A DNA stretch of 32,130 nt, from contig JAIPCE010000022.1 in the NCBI GenBank assembly GCA_021738345.1, forward strand, positions 1 to 32,130. Direction: 5' to 3'. The notes below the pieces were generated by a model. That model was given only the letters and a program-made list of their open reading frames with translations. It ran no database searches and was not told the origin of the DNA. The position numbers and the translations under genes were made by a program. This document shows, one piece after another, positions 8,970 through 16,742 of the stretch. The stretch comes from Rhodoferax sp. Its GTDB lineage: Bacteria; Pseudomonadota; Gammaproteobacteria; Burkholderiales; Burkholderiaceae_C. Position 1 is the stretch's first letter; each line of letters starts with the position of its first letter.

Positions 8970-10415
8970 TCAATGTGCAGCATCGCCATCCCCGTTGACC
9001 GTTGGCGTCGCACGGTTGGCGGCCATCGCAGTCGCTCGGCCAATCTGCGACGCCTGTAGTGCGGCATCGGCCAACCAAAACTGCTGCTCTGCCGCGATGG
9101 CGGCCATCACGCTCGCCACCTGGTTGCGGCTTTCGGCCAACAGCTCGAACACACCGATGAGCATTCCGTTGTAGCGCAAAACACTTTCGTCGGCAATCAA
9201 CTGCCGCAGTGGCAGCACTTCGGTCCGGTAGTGCCAAGCAATATCAAACGCTGTGCGATAGGCCGAGTAACTTTCGCGCAGGTTGGAGTCTGCCGCATGC
9301 ACGGTGGCCTCAAGATGGCGCGCGGCGGCCAGTGTGTGCGCATTCATGGCATCACGGCGTATTCCACCAAAATCAAAGAGCGGGAGCTTCAGGCTGATCT
9401 CATAGCCACTGCCTTGGCTTGAGGTTCCTGCCGCGTTGTCATAAGAAGTGGTTTGCCCGAAGCCGATTTCCACATCCACCAGACTGGTGATCTGATTGAG
9501 CCCTTGTGCCTTGGCTGCCGCTTCCAAGGTGGCCTGGGCCAGCTTGACATCCATCCGGCCGGCACGGGCCGCCCTGCTGACCGCATCGGCGCTGCGCGGC
9601 ACTTTCGGCAAATCGGGCAAGCGGTCTGGCAACTGGAGTTGGCCGGCCTGCGCTGCACTCAGACCCAGCGCACGGACCAGGGCTTCGGTGCTGGCCGAAA
9701 CCTCGTGCTGGGCGATCGCCTTTTGGGTGGCTGCGTTGGCATAAAAGGACTGTTGCCGGGCACGTTGCAACTTGCTGAAATTGCCCACAGCCTGCATTCG
9801 CCTGGCCAGCTCTGCGCTGGCCTCGGCCGCGTCAAAGACTTGCTGCACGTAGACTTGGTTCTGTCTGGCGGCCACCGCCTTCACCCAGGCCTGTCGAACC
9901 AGAGTCACATGGTCGATCACCGAATTTGTCAGTTGCAGTTGGGCCCGTGCAATGCCGCGCTCGGCCACCGCCATGCGCAGGGGAATGGTCAACACGTCGA
10001 GCAAGCCAAAGCTCAAGCGCCTGCCAATTTCCACTTCGTCGAGCATTGTGGAGCGCTCAAAACTGACGCTGGGGTTGGGAATACGCCCGGTCTGGGCGGC
10101 TTGCGCGGCCTCAGCCCAATGGCGCGCCAACAGGGCTTGCAGCGCGGAATTGTTGACCAATGCCAGTTGCACGGCATGGTCCTGGCTCAGTGGGTGCGCC
10201 AGGAAGTGTGCCGCCTTGCGCTCTTGTGCACTGCGCTGTTCCGTGCTGTGTGCCAGTTGCAAGCTGGCATTTGAGAACTCGCTGAGGTCCTGATTGACCT
10301 GACCCACAAGGTCTTCGACATTCACGCTGCTGCAAGCCGTCAGCACCAGTGCCGCACAGCTTGCAATTGCAGTGACAAGTCGCCGACTTTTGCGATGGCC
10401 ACCGGCGCTGTTCAT
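8970..10415 (-). CDS. TolC-family outer-membrane efflux lipoprotein
   Basis: An outer-membrane channel protein of 481 residues from the ATG at 10415. An in-frame start further upstream would destroy the signal sequence, and this ATG overlaps the preceding gene's stop (ATGA), which supports the choice. Residues up to about 29 form a lipoprotein signal with lipobox LTAC, so the mature protein should begin with a lipid-modified Cys. Long Ala/Gln-rich helices follow, with the two OEP repeats (LARHWAEAAQAAQTGRIPNP and KLPLFDFGGIRRDAMNAH) typical of TolC-like factors. In CusC-type systems such a protein is the exit duct of an RND pump. No RND pump or adaptor gene is present here, so it may work with components encoded elsewhere. 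It forms an operon with the multicopper oxidase, 72 bases away. Confidence 0.9.
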   Translation of the reverse strand: MNSAGGHRKSRRLVTAIASCAALVLTACSSVNVEDLVGQVNQDLSEFSNASLQLAHSTEQRSAQERKAAHFLAHPLSQDHAVQLALVNNSALQALLARHWAEAAQAAQTGRIPNPSVSFERSTMLDEVEIGRRLSFGLLDVLTIPLRMAVAERGIARAQLQLTNSVIDHVTLVRQAWVKAVAARQNQVYVQQVFDAAEASAELARRMQAVGNFSKLQRARQQSFYANAATQKAIAQHEVSASTEALVRALGLSAAQAGQLQLPDRLPDLPKVPRSADAVSRAARAGRMDVKLAQATLEAAAKAQGLNQITSLVDVEIGFGQTTSYDNAAGTSSQGSGYEISLKLPLFDFGGIRRDAMNAHTLAAARHLEATVHAADSNLRESYSAYRTAFDIAWHYRTEVLPLRQLIADESVLRYNGMLIGVFELLAESRNQVASVMAAIAAEQQFWLADAALQASQIGRATAMAANRATPTVNGDGDAAH

Positions 10416-10717
10416 TTTCCGGCCCCAGGCAAGGCGCGGTCGGGCGGGCGATCCACCGGCGCTGGCTGCTGAATTTCCCGGGCATACGCGCGCCATCCCC
10501 CGATCTGTTGAACCCGTTGATTGGCATCTTGCCAGGAGTCAAGCGCCTGGTCTGCATAGCCACGGTATCTTGAAAAGATGGAAACAAATTCCGGCAGGGG
10601 TGGTGCCGGGGCGGCTTCGGATTGCGGCTTCGCCGGATCAGACTGCCCCAATGCTGCCGCGCTACTGAGCAAGGCAAAAGCCGCCGCCAGACACGTCGAT
10701 GTGCGAAAAAATTGCAT
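10412..10717 (-). CDS. Small secreted protein heading the copper operon
   Basis: A 101-residue protein of unknown function. It has a signal peptide (residues 1-24, ending SSAAALGQ), a Pro/Ala-rich stretch (about 28-42) and a short aromatic/Gln-rich helix (EFVSIFSRYRGYADQALDSW, about 43-62). It has no Cys or His cluster and only the start Met, so it is not an obvious metal ligand carrier. Its stop overlaps the start of the TolC-like gene by four bases (ATGA), which ties it firmly to this operon. GGGGAA precedes its ATG. I do not recognise a domain. Confidence 0.8.
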   Translation of the reverse strand: MQFFRTSTCLAAAFALLSSAAALGQSDPAKPQSEAAPAPPLPEFVSIFSRYRGYADQALDSWQDANQRVQQIGGWRAYAREIQQPAPVDRPPDRALPGAGK

Positions 10718-10749
10718 GGATTCCCCAAGTCGTCTAAAGTGCTGAACCA

Positions 10750-10765
10750 GCTCTGCACGCAGAGC
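10750..10765 (-). promoter_or_regulatory. Inverted repeat upstream of the copper operon, candidate operator
   Basis: GCTCTGC-AC-GCAGAGC is a perfect 7-bp inverted repeat with a 2-base spacer, centred about 40 bases before the first ATG of the copper operon. No T-run follows it, so it looks more like a protein-binding site than a terminator. A weaker repeat, TGCCA-CCCA-TGGCA, lies at 10787-10800. No regulator gene for the operon is present in the window, so the binding protein is unknown. Confidence 0.45.
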
Positions 10766-10849
10766 CTAGTTGCAAGGAAAGTATGCTGCCACCCATGGCA
10801 AGCCGAAAAAAATTCCAAGCTTAGACTGCCAAAGTGTGGGGGCTTTGCC

Positions 10850-10867
10850 ACCCTAGGAAAGTAGGGT
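10850..10867 (-). terminator. Possible hairpin behind the DUF4337 gene
   Basis: ACCCTA-GGAAAG-TAGGGT is a perfect 6-bp inverted repeat starting at the last base of the DUF4337 stop codon. It has no immediate T-run on the transcribed strand; a T7 tract lies about 40 bases further on. It could end the thyA-folA-DUF4337 transcript, but weakly. Confidence 0.35.
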
Positions 10868-11463
10868 CAAATATGCAGCGCCGCCAACACGCCGACCACT
10901 AGCCCCACGCCACCGGCTGCGAACATGGCGTATTCGAGCCACCTTTTCTTGGTCAATAAGGCAATTGCGGCCAGCGCAATGCTGACCTGCAGGACCGTGG
11001 TGGACTGCGCCCAGCGATGGTGCTGGTGCATTTGCTCGTCACTTTTGCGGTCCCAATCGGTGGCCTCGGCTTCAAGCCGTTCCGCCACCACCTTGATTTC
11101 CCCCTTCTCCTTTTCGTAGCGGTCGACCTTGGCCTGGTACTTGGCCTTGTCGACCTCACCCGGTGCCATATCGCGCGACATTTCGGCGAGAGACTGCTTG
11201 GTGCTCTTGGACTGGAAGTAATTCCACTGGTTGGACGCTTCGGTCTTCTTGATTGCGGCGTTGTTCTTGAACAGGCCTGCGTTGGCCTGGGTGGCGCCGC
11301 CCATGTAACCAAAGACGGCGCCAACCGTGGCAATGATGGCGGTGAACATGGCAATCTGGTTGATCATGCCGCCGGCTGAACCATGGTCGCCGTGGCCCCC
11401 CTTTTGCGCATGTTCCAACTCGTGGTCGTGCGGGCCGTGCACATGAAAACCGTGTCCTGACAT
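10867..11463 (-). CDS. DUF4337 family membrane protein
   Basis: A 198-residue inner-membrane protein of unknown function. The start ATG at 11463 has AAGGAAAA ahead of it. A His-rich N-terminus (GHGFHVHGPHDHELEH, residues 3-18) could bind metal. It is followed by one membrane helix (about 33-55), a charged helical region with motifs such as NQWNYFQSKSTKQ that is typical of DUF4337 (about 70-155), and two helices near the C-terminus. The NQWNYFQ.KS core is the family hallmark as I remember it. It lies 10 bases after folA and is probably co-transcribed with it, but nothing suggests a part in folate metabolism. Confidence 0.85.
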   Translation of the reverse strand: MSGHGFHVHGPHDHELEHAQKGGHGDHGSAGGMINQIAMFTAIIATVGAVFGYMGGATQANAGLFKNNAAIKKTEASNQWNYFQSKSTKQSLAEMSRDMAPGEVDKAKYQAKVDRYEKEKGEIKVVAERLEAEATDWDRKSDEQMHQHHRWAQSTTVLQVSIALAAIALLTKKRWLEYAMFAAGGVGLVVGVLAALHI

Positions 11464-11473
11464 ACTATTTTCC

Positions 11474-11965
11474 TTAATGGTGGTGGTTGATATAGCGCAC
11501 AAAGCAATAGGCCAGCCCGGCGGACGAGGTGTGGCATTCGCGTTGTGCTTCGATCCATTGCGGCCCCAGGATGGGGGCAAAGGCATCGCCTTCAAAGGCC
11601 TGGTCGATTTCGGTGATTTCGGCGCTGTCGGCCAGTGGCAGTGCCTGTGCGTACAGCTCTGCGCCACCGATCACCCAGGCATCGCTGGCCGTGGCACAGA
11701 GTTCGAGCGCCTGCGGCAGATCGCGCGCATGCAGAGCACCTGCCGCACTCCATTGCGCCTGGCGGCTGACAACGATATTGGTGCGTCCCGGCAAGGGCCG
11801 AAAGCGCACGGGTAGCGAGTCCCAGGTCTTGCGGCCCATCAGGACCGGGCAGCCCAGCGTTAGCCGCTTGAAATGGGCCATGTCCTCTGGCAGATGCCAG
11901 GGCAGCGCATTGTTTTTGCCAATGACGCCATTGGCGGCGCGGGCCATGATCAGGTGCAAGCGCAT
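11474..11965 (-). CDS. folA: Dihydrofolate reductase
   Basis: Reduces dihydrofolate to tetrahydrofolate with NADPH, regenerating the cofactor used by thymidylate synthase. The 163 residues have the normal length. The start MRLHLIMARAANGVIG fits the family's first strand; a longer frame upstream does not. Active-site features include GVIGKNNALPWHLPEDMAHF (substrate loop with Trp and the catalytic acidic residue), MGRKTWDSLP (cofactor loop) and WVIGGAELYAQAL (second glycine pair). The gene begins 8 bases after the thymidylate synthase stop, the common thyA-folA arrangement that lets both enzymes be made together. Confidence 0.97.
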   Translation of the reverse strand: MRLHLIMARAANGVIGKNNALPWHLPEDMAHFKRLTLGCPVLMGRKTWDSLPVRFRPLPGRTNIVVSRQAQWSAAGALHARDLPQALELCATASDAWVIGGAELYAQALPLADSAEITEIDQAFEGDAFAPILGPQWIEAQRECHTSSAGLAYCFVRYINHHH

Positions 11966-11973
11966 GCTGTAGC

Positions 11974-12810
11974 TCAGACCGCGACCGGAGCCTTGATGGC
12001 CGGGTGGCAAGCGTAGTCCAGCACCTCAAAGTCCTCATACCGGTAGTCGAACAGCGATTCCGGGCAGCGTTTGATGTGCAGGCGAGGGTAGGGCAACGGG
12101 GTGCGACTGAGCTGCAGGGCGACCTGTTCCTGGTGGTTGCTGTAAATGTGGCAGTCGCCGCCGGTCCAGATGAAATCGCCCACTTCGAGCTGGCACTGCT
12201 GGGCCACCATGTGGGTCAGCAGGGCATAGCTTGCAATGTTGAACGGCACGCCCAGGAAGATGTCGGCGCTGCGCTGGTACAGCTGGCAACTGAGCCGGCC
12301 CTTGCCGCCTGGCTCGGTAGCCGGTGCCACATAAAACTGAAAAAAGGCGTGGCAGGGCATCAGGGCCATCTTTTGCAGGTCGGCCACATTCCAGGCGCTG
12401 ACAATGATGCGCCGTGAATCGGGATTGCTCTTCAGGGTCTTGATGACTTCGGCCATCTGGTCAATGTGGCCGCCGTCCGGCGTCGGCCAACTGCGCCACT
12501 GCACGCCATAGACTGGACCCAGTTCGCCGTCGTCACGCGCCCATTCGTCCCAAATGCTGACACCACTCTCTTTGAGCCAGTTGTTGTTGGACGAGCCGCT
12601 GAGAAACCACAAGAGTTCCTGAATGATCGAGCGCAGATGTACCTTTTTGGTGGTCACGAGCGGAAAACCGGCGTTCAAATCAAAACGCATCTGGTAGCCG
12701 AATACGCTTTTGGTGCCAGTACCAGTGCGGTCGGGCTTGAACACGCCGTGGCTATCGACGTGGCGCAGGAAGTCATCGTATTGGGACGGGACGGTGTCCC
12801 GCCGTAACAC
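11974..12810 (-). CDS. thyA: Thymidylate synthase (in frame behind an FAD oxidase, no ATG at the usual site)
   Basis: Methylates dUMP to dTMP using methylene-tetrahydrofolate. The full TS domain is present from [10 protein letters not shown] (12786) to the TGA at 11974, about 270 residues. Key elements are [19 protein letters not shown] (folate and phosphate loop), the ELLWFLSG helix, the nucleophile Cys in [30 protein letters not shown] and HIYSNH. The usual initiator Met before SQYDD is absent; the codons there are GTC-CCG. The nearest in-frame start codons are GTG at 12810 and ATG at 12825, both inside the end of the upstream gene and neither with a good ribosome site. The enzyme is either made as the C-terminal half of a fusion or started internally. 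Confidence 0.95.
   Translation of the reverse strand: MLRRDTVPSQYDDFLRHVDSHGVFKPDRTGTGTKSVFGYQMRFDLNAGFPLVTTKKVHLRSIIQELLWFLSGSSNNNWLKESGVSIWDEWARDDGELGPVYGVQWRSWPTPDGGHIDQMAEVIKTLKSNPDSRRIIVSAWNVADLQKMALMPCHAFFQFYVAPATEPGGKGRLSCQLYQRSADIFLGVPFNIASYALLTHMVAQQCQLEVGDFIWTGGDCHIYSNHQEQVALQLSRTPLPYPRLHIKRCPESLFDYRYEDFEVLDYACHPAIKAPVAV
12787..12801 (-). other. GC-rich hairpin at the oxidase/thyA junction
   Basis: CGGGAC-GGT-GTCCCG is a perfect 6-bp inverted repeat with a 3-base loop, lying exactly in the seven-codon bridge between the two protein families. A short direct repeat (CGTCC twice, mRNA sense) partly overlaps it. It could influence translation of thyA, mark the rearrangement that removed a stop/start pair, or cause local sequencing trouble. 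Confidence 0.6.
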
Positions 12811-14217
12811 CCGACCCGGATTCATGAGTGACTGCGGGTCTAGCGCCTGTTTGATGCTGCGCATCAGGTTCAGTGCGACAGGTGACTTGTAATGTTCCAG
12901 CTTCTCGCGCTTGAGGCTTCCAATGCCATGCTCCGCTGAAATCGAGCCGCCAAACTTGGCCACCGCATCGAATACCAGCAGGTTGATCGCATTTTCCTGG
13001 TCACGCAAGAAGGCGGCTGCGTCGCTGCCCTCGGGCGCCTGCACGTTGTAGTGCAAATTGCCGTCACCCAAATGCCCGTAGTTCACCAGCCGGGCGCCAG
13101 GAAATGCCTGCTGTAGCGCGGCGTCGGTCTCGCTGACGAACTCTGGAATGCGCGATACCGCAATCGAGATATCGTGCTTGATATTGAGACCCTCCTGGGC
13201 CTGCGCGAGCGGAATGCTCTCGCGGATGTGCCACAGGGCGTGCGCCTGGCTGATGTTTTCTGCTACCACCGCGTCGGCAACGCAAGCCTGCTCCAGCGCA
13301 ACTTCGAGCAAGCGCTCAAAGCGTTGGCGGGCATGCTCCAGCGATTCATGGTCCGAGTTCTCGATCACCACGCAGTAGGGTGTGCTGTTCCATAGCGGAA
13401 CCCGCTGCTGGGGAAAGTGCTTGACCACCAGACTCAAGGCAAATTGCCCCATGACTTCAAAGCCGGTCAGACCGGAGCCCAGATGCTGATGGGCCAGCCC
13501 CAACAGGGAGACGGCTGCCTCCAGGCTGGGAACAGCCGCCAGTGCCGTCAGCTGCCCCGCTGGCAGTGGGTACAGCTTCATGGTGGCCGCAGTAATGACC
13601 CCCAACGTGCCTTCGGACCCGATAAAGAGGTGGCGCAAATCGTAGCCGGTATTGTCCTTGCGCAGGCCCGAAAGCCCATCCCAGACGTCACCTTGCGCAG
13701 TGACGACTTCGAGCCCCAGGCACAGCTCACGCGTGTTGCCATAGCGCACGACCTGGGTGCCGCCTGCGTTGGTGCCCAGATTGCCGCCGAGCGTGCAACT
13801 GCCTTCGGACGCCATGCTCAAGGGGAACAAAAAGCCTGCTGCCTCGCAGGTCTCCTGAATGGTTTGCAGGACGCAACCCGCCTCCACGGTAAGGGTCAGG
13901 TTGGCAGCATCGAGCGCACGCACCCGGTTGAGGCGTTGCAGGCTCAATACAACCTGGGTTCCGCTGGAGTCTGGGGTCGAGCCCACCACCATGCCGGTGT
14001 TGCCACCTTGCGGCACCATGCTGACGCGGTGCGCTGCGCACGCCCGGACCACGGAGCTGACTTCTTGCGTGGTGGCGGGTCGCACCACTGCCAGTGCCTT
14101 GCCCTGTTCGCGCTTGCGCCAGTCCTGCTCGTAGGCACTGAGGTCTCCCTCGGTCAAAACATGGGAGTCGCCCACAATGCGGCGAAGAGTGTCGAGCAAT
14201 TCCATTGGATGGGTCAT
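12805..14217 (-). CDS. FAD-binding oxidase/dehydrogenase of the GlcD/D-2-hydroxyacid type
   Basis: A flavoprotein of 471 residues, probably oxidising a D-2-hydroxyacid and passing electrons to a quinone or electron-transfer protein. The exact substrate cannot be read from sequence. The N-terminal FAD-binding (PCMH) domain shows [33 protein letters not shown] and [18 protein letters not shown]. The C-terminal FAD-oxidase domain shows [14 protein letters not shown] (metal/substrate His), EHGIGSLKR and [12 protein letters not shown], the family end. The ATG at 14217 overlaps the stop of the DUF2069 gene by ATGA, supporting this start and operon membership. No stop codon separates it from thyA. 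Confidence 0.9.
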
Positions 14218-14636
14218 GGTGTTTGCGCAGAAATATCGGGGGGAAGCGCCGCTTTGGTGCTGCCTAGCCGCAAACGGACATGCAGTGCACAGGCGACAAA
14301 CAGCATCAGGCAAAGCACGACCTCTGCCATGGCAAGAAAATTGCTGGGCGGCTTGTCGCTGTAAGCACGCACGACGCCTTCGGTGAAGTACAGCCACACC
14401 AGCAAACTGACCCAGCGGTAGGTGTACATGCGGTTTTTCAGCAACCCTGCCAAAGGGATGCACAGGGGAAGCGCCTTGAGTGCCAGCCAGCTACCGCCAG
14501 GTCGCAAGGGGGCCAGCAGCAGTTCCCAGGCCAGACTCAGAATAATCAGGCCCAAAAGGCTGCCCACCGCAAGCCAGCGGGTGAGTTTGACGGTGTGGGT
14601 AGGTTGGGCGGTGTTTTGCATGAAGGGTGGCATCAT
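14214..14636 (-). CDS. DUF2069 family small membrane protein
   Basis: A protein of 140 residues from the ATG at 14636 (135 if the ATG at 14621 is used). It has about four hydrophobic helices (around residues 20-38, 46-62, 70-86 and 102-120) and the [21 protein letters not shown] segment that marks DUF2069. The function is unknown. It is the first gene of the unit leading into the FAD oxidase, and its TGA overlaps that gene's ATG. Only six bases separate its first possible start from the divergent YihY gene, so promoters for one or both must lie inside coding sequence. Confidence 0.85.
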   Translation of the reverse strand: MMPPFMQNTAQPTHTVKLTRWLAVGSLLGLIILSLAWELLLAPLRPGGSWLALKALPLCIPLAGLLKNRMYTYRWVSLLVWLYFTEGVVRAYSDKPPSNFLAMAEVVLCLMLFVACALHVRLRLGSTKAALPPDISAQTP

Positions 14637-14642
14637 AGCGGG

Positions 14643-15878
14643 ATGAGCACGCACCTTTCCCGATTCAGAGCCTGGCTGCAGGACGTCGCGCATGTTCCCT
14701 GGTTCATCGCCTTGCTGACGTTGCGCGAGCGTTTTCGGGAGGATCGCCTGGGTCTGACCGCCAGCAGCCTGACCTTTACCACCACGATTGCCCTGGTGCC
14801 CCTGATTACCGTGGCGCTGGCGGTGTTTACCGCTTTTCCCATGTTTGCCAAATTTCAGGATGTGCTGCAAAAATGGTTGATAGAAAGCCTGGTTCCTGAC
14901 AACATTGCGCGACAGGTGCTGGGCTACCTCAATCAGTTTGCGGGCAAGGCCAGCAAGCTTGGGGCAGCAGGGCTTGCGGTTTTGCTGGGGACAGCGCTGG
15001 CGTTGGTGTTCACCATTGACCGTACCCTCAACACCATTTGGCGTGTGCGCAAACCCCGCCCGTTTGCGCAGCGGATGCTGATTTACTGGGCCGCCCTGAC
15101 CCTGGGACCCCTGTTGCTGGGCGTGAGCTTGAGCATCACCTCTTACGCGGTGTCGGAGTCCAAAGGCCTGGTCGGGGTCCTGCCCGGAGGCGTTGGCCTG
15201 TTGCTCGATCTGCTGCAGTTTGCTGTCGTGGCCGGCGGCATGGCAGCCCTATTTCGCTTTGTTCCGAATACCGATGTGCGTTGGGGCCATGCCTGGATGG
15301 GTGGCTTTTTTGTGTCGACCGGGCTCGAGGTGGCAAAAAAGATTCTCGCCTATTACCTGGCAAAGGTTCCCACGTATTCTGTGGTGTACGGGGCATTTGC
15401 CACCGTGCCGATCTTGTTGGTATGGATTTATGTAGCCTGGGTGATCGTGCTGCTGGGGGCGGCGCTGACGGCCTATGTGCCGAGCCTGCTGGCCGGGCGT
15501 GCCCGGCGCCAGTTTTTGCACGGTTGGCAGTTTCAGGTGGCACTGGAAGCCTTGCAGCAGCTCGATGCCGCACGCCACAGCAATGCCAAAGGCCTCGGTC
15601 TGGAACAACTGGGGGCAGACCTCAAACTCGATACCTTGCGTCTGGAGCCGGTGCTGGAGGCGTTGATGTCACTGGACTGGGTGGGGCAACTGAGCCAGTC
15701 CGTCGAGCATGTGGGGCCGGCCCGCTTTGTGCTGCTGGTTGACCCTGAGGTCACGCCGCTCGATCCGCTGGTGCAGCGGCTGTTATTGGACCGCAATGTC
15801 GTGACCGAGCAGTTTTGGCACCGCTGCCAGTGGCGCAACACCACGTTGCGGGCGGTGCTTGCCAGTCAAGGCGCCTGA
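14643..15878 (+). CDS. YihY/BrkB family inner-membrane protein
   Basis: A 411-residue integral membrane protein. The first 40 residues are cytoplasmic with the family start WFIALLTLRERFREDRLGLTA, followed by SLTFTTTIALVPLITVALAVF and about six membrane helices up to residue 290 (including FTIDRTLNTIWRVRKPRPF, a hallmark, and VYGAFATVPILLVWIYVAWV). The cytoplasmic C-terminal domain (about 290-411) contains a winged-helix-like stretch. Earlier calls of YihY as RNase BN were mistaken, so no nuclease role should be assumed. The ATG at 14643 was chosen because homology begins just after it; the open frame upstream is antisense to the DUF2069 gene. Confidence 0.93.
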   Translation: MSTHLSRFRAWLQDVAHVPWFIALLTLRERFREDRLGLTASSLTFTTTIALVPLITVALAVFTAFPMFAKFQDVLQKWLIESLVPDNIARQVLGYLNQFAGKASKLGAAGLAVLLGTALALVFTIDRTLNTIWRVRKPRPFAQRMLIYWAALTLGPLLLGVSLSITSYAVSESKGLVGVLPGGVGLLLDLLQFAVVAGGMAALFRFVPNTDVRWGHAWMGGFFVSTGLEVAKKILAYYLAKVPTYSVVYGAFATVPILLVWIYVAWVIVLLGAALTAYVPSLLAGRARRQFLHGWQFQVALEALQQLDAARHSNAKGLGLEQLGADLKLDTLRLEPVLEALMSLDWVGQLSQSVEHVGPARFVLLVDPEVTPLDPLVQRLLLDRNVVTEQFWHRCQWRNTTLRAVLASQGA

Positions 15879-15918
15879 TACAGCTCGGAGCTTTGCGATA
15901 GCGGCTGGGCCGGCTTGG

Positions 15919-16740
15919 CTATTGGGGTTTCAAAAAATCACGGATTGCAAACAGCGTTTCCTCGGGAGTCTCGGTCATCTGGTGGTGGCCCACGGGCAGG
16001 CTGACCACCTCGGTCGTCTTGCCATGTTTGCGGGCGGCGTCTATCAGGGGCTTGGCGGCCTTTTCCTGGGTCATCTGGTCTTGCGAACCCAGCACAAACA
16101 GCACCGGGCAGGTGATGCCCGCCATCGCCACCTCGCCGTTGGCGTAGCTGTTGCAGGCGGCAAAGCCACGGTAAAACACGTTGACGTCGGGGTTACTGGC
16201 CAATACCCTGCGACCCAGCGCGAAACTGGCGCCATAGACCCAGGTGCCAGGCCCCAGGGCCGACGGTGGTGCGGCCAGCGTGCTGCGAGAAAACACATTG
16301 ACCAGCGTCAGGGCTTTCAGGGGGTCGGCCACCGAAGCATCGAGCAAGACCTGCGACACCTTCATGGGATAGGCGGTACCGACCAGGACCAGATGGCTGA
16401 CGCGTTGCTTGAGCCGCGCCGCCGCCTCCAGCGCAATCAGTGATCCCCAACTGTGCCCCACCAATGCGGCGCGGTCCACACCGACCGCATCCAACAAGGC
16501 GGCAATGAAATCAGCGGCCGCATCCACCGTAGCGGGAGCCTCGCCGGCGCTGCGGCAATGGCCCGGCAGGTCGACCGCGAGCACATTCCAGCCGTGGTGG
16601 GCCAGGTAGCGGCTCTGCAAGATCCAGACGCTGTGGTCATTGAGCACACCGTGAATGAATACCACGGTCGGCTTGGCAGCGTCCCAGGGCTTGCCACCCG
16701 TGTAGCAGTAGGTTTTGGCGTTGTTGACAAGCAGTTCCAT
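15919..16740 (-). CDS. Alpha/beta hydrolase
   Basis: A 273-residue single-domain esterase-like enzyme of unknown substrate. The catalytic triad can be placed: nucleophile Ser97 in the elbow GHSWGS, Asp221 in VLGSQDQMT and His252 in PVGHHQM. The oxyanion-hole segment is FIHGVLNDHSVW. It has no signal peptide, so it is probably cytoplasmic. The start codon lies two bases after the metY stop (TGACCATG), so both genes are translated from one transcript. That does not prove a role in sulfur metabolism. It is not MetX, which is much longer. Confidence 0.92.
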   Translation of the reverse strand: MELLVNNAKTYCYTGGKPWDAAKPTVVFIHGVLNDHSVWILQSRYLAHHGWNVLAVDLPGHCRSAGEAPATVDAAADFIAALLDAVGVDRAALVGHSWGSLIALEAAARLKQRVSHLVLVGTAYPMKVSQVLLDASVADPLKALTLVNVFSRSTLAAPPSALGPGTWVYGASFALGRRVLASNPDVNVFYRGFAACNSYANGEVAMAGITCPVLFVLGSQDQMTQEKAAKPLIDAARKHGKTTEVVSLPVGHHQMTETPEETLFAIRDFLKPQ

Positions 16741-16742
16741 GG

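Larger units (their letters stand above)
11974..14217 (-). other. Continuous 747-codon frame: FAD-linked oxidase joined to thymidylate synthase
   Basis: One uninterrupted frame runs from the ATG at 14217 to the TGA at 11974. The FAD oxidase homology ends at the family's usual terminus, LMNPGRVL (last codon 12807-12805). Seven codons (RRDTVPS) later the conserved TS start QYDDFLRHV begins. There is no stop in between. The two halves are each of complete family length, so no domain was lost in the joining. Confidence 0.85.

Noticed and set aside
10492-10496. Upstream start for the TolC-like gene
   Set aside because: It would add 27 charged residues before the lipoprotein signal. The ATG at 10415 with the ATGA overlap and the lipobox at the right distance is far better.
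14643-15878. Ribonuclease BN
   Set aside because: YihY-family proteins were once labelled RNase BN, but that activity belongs to a different protein; this one is a membrane protein without nuclease motifs.
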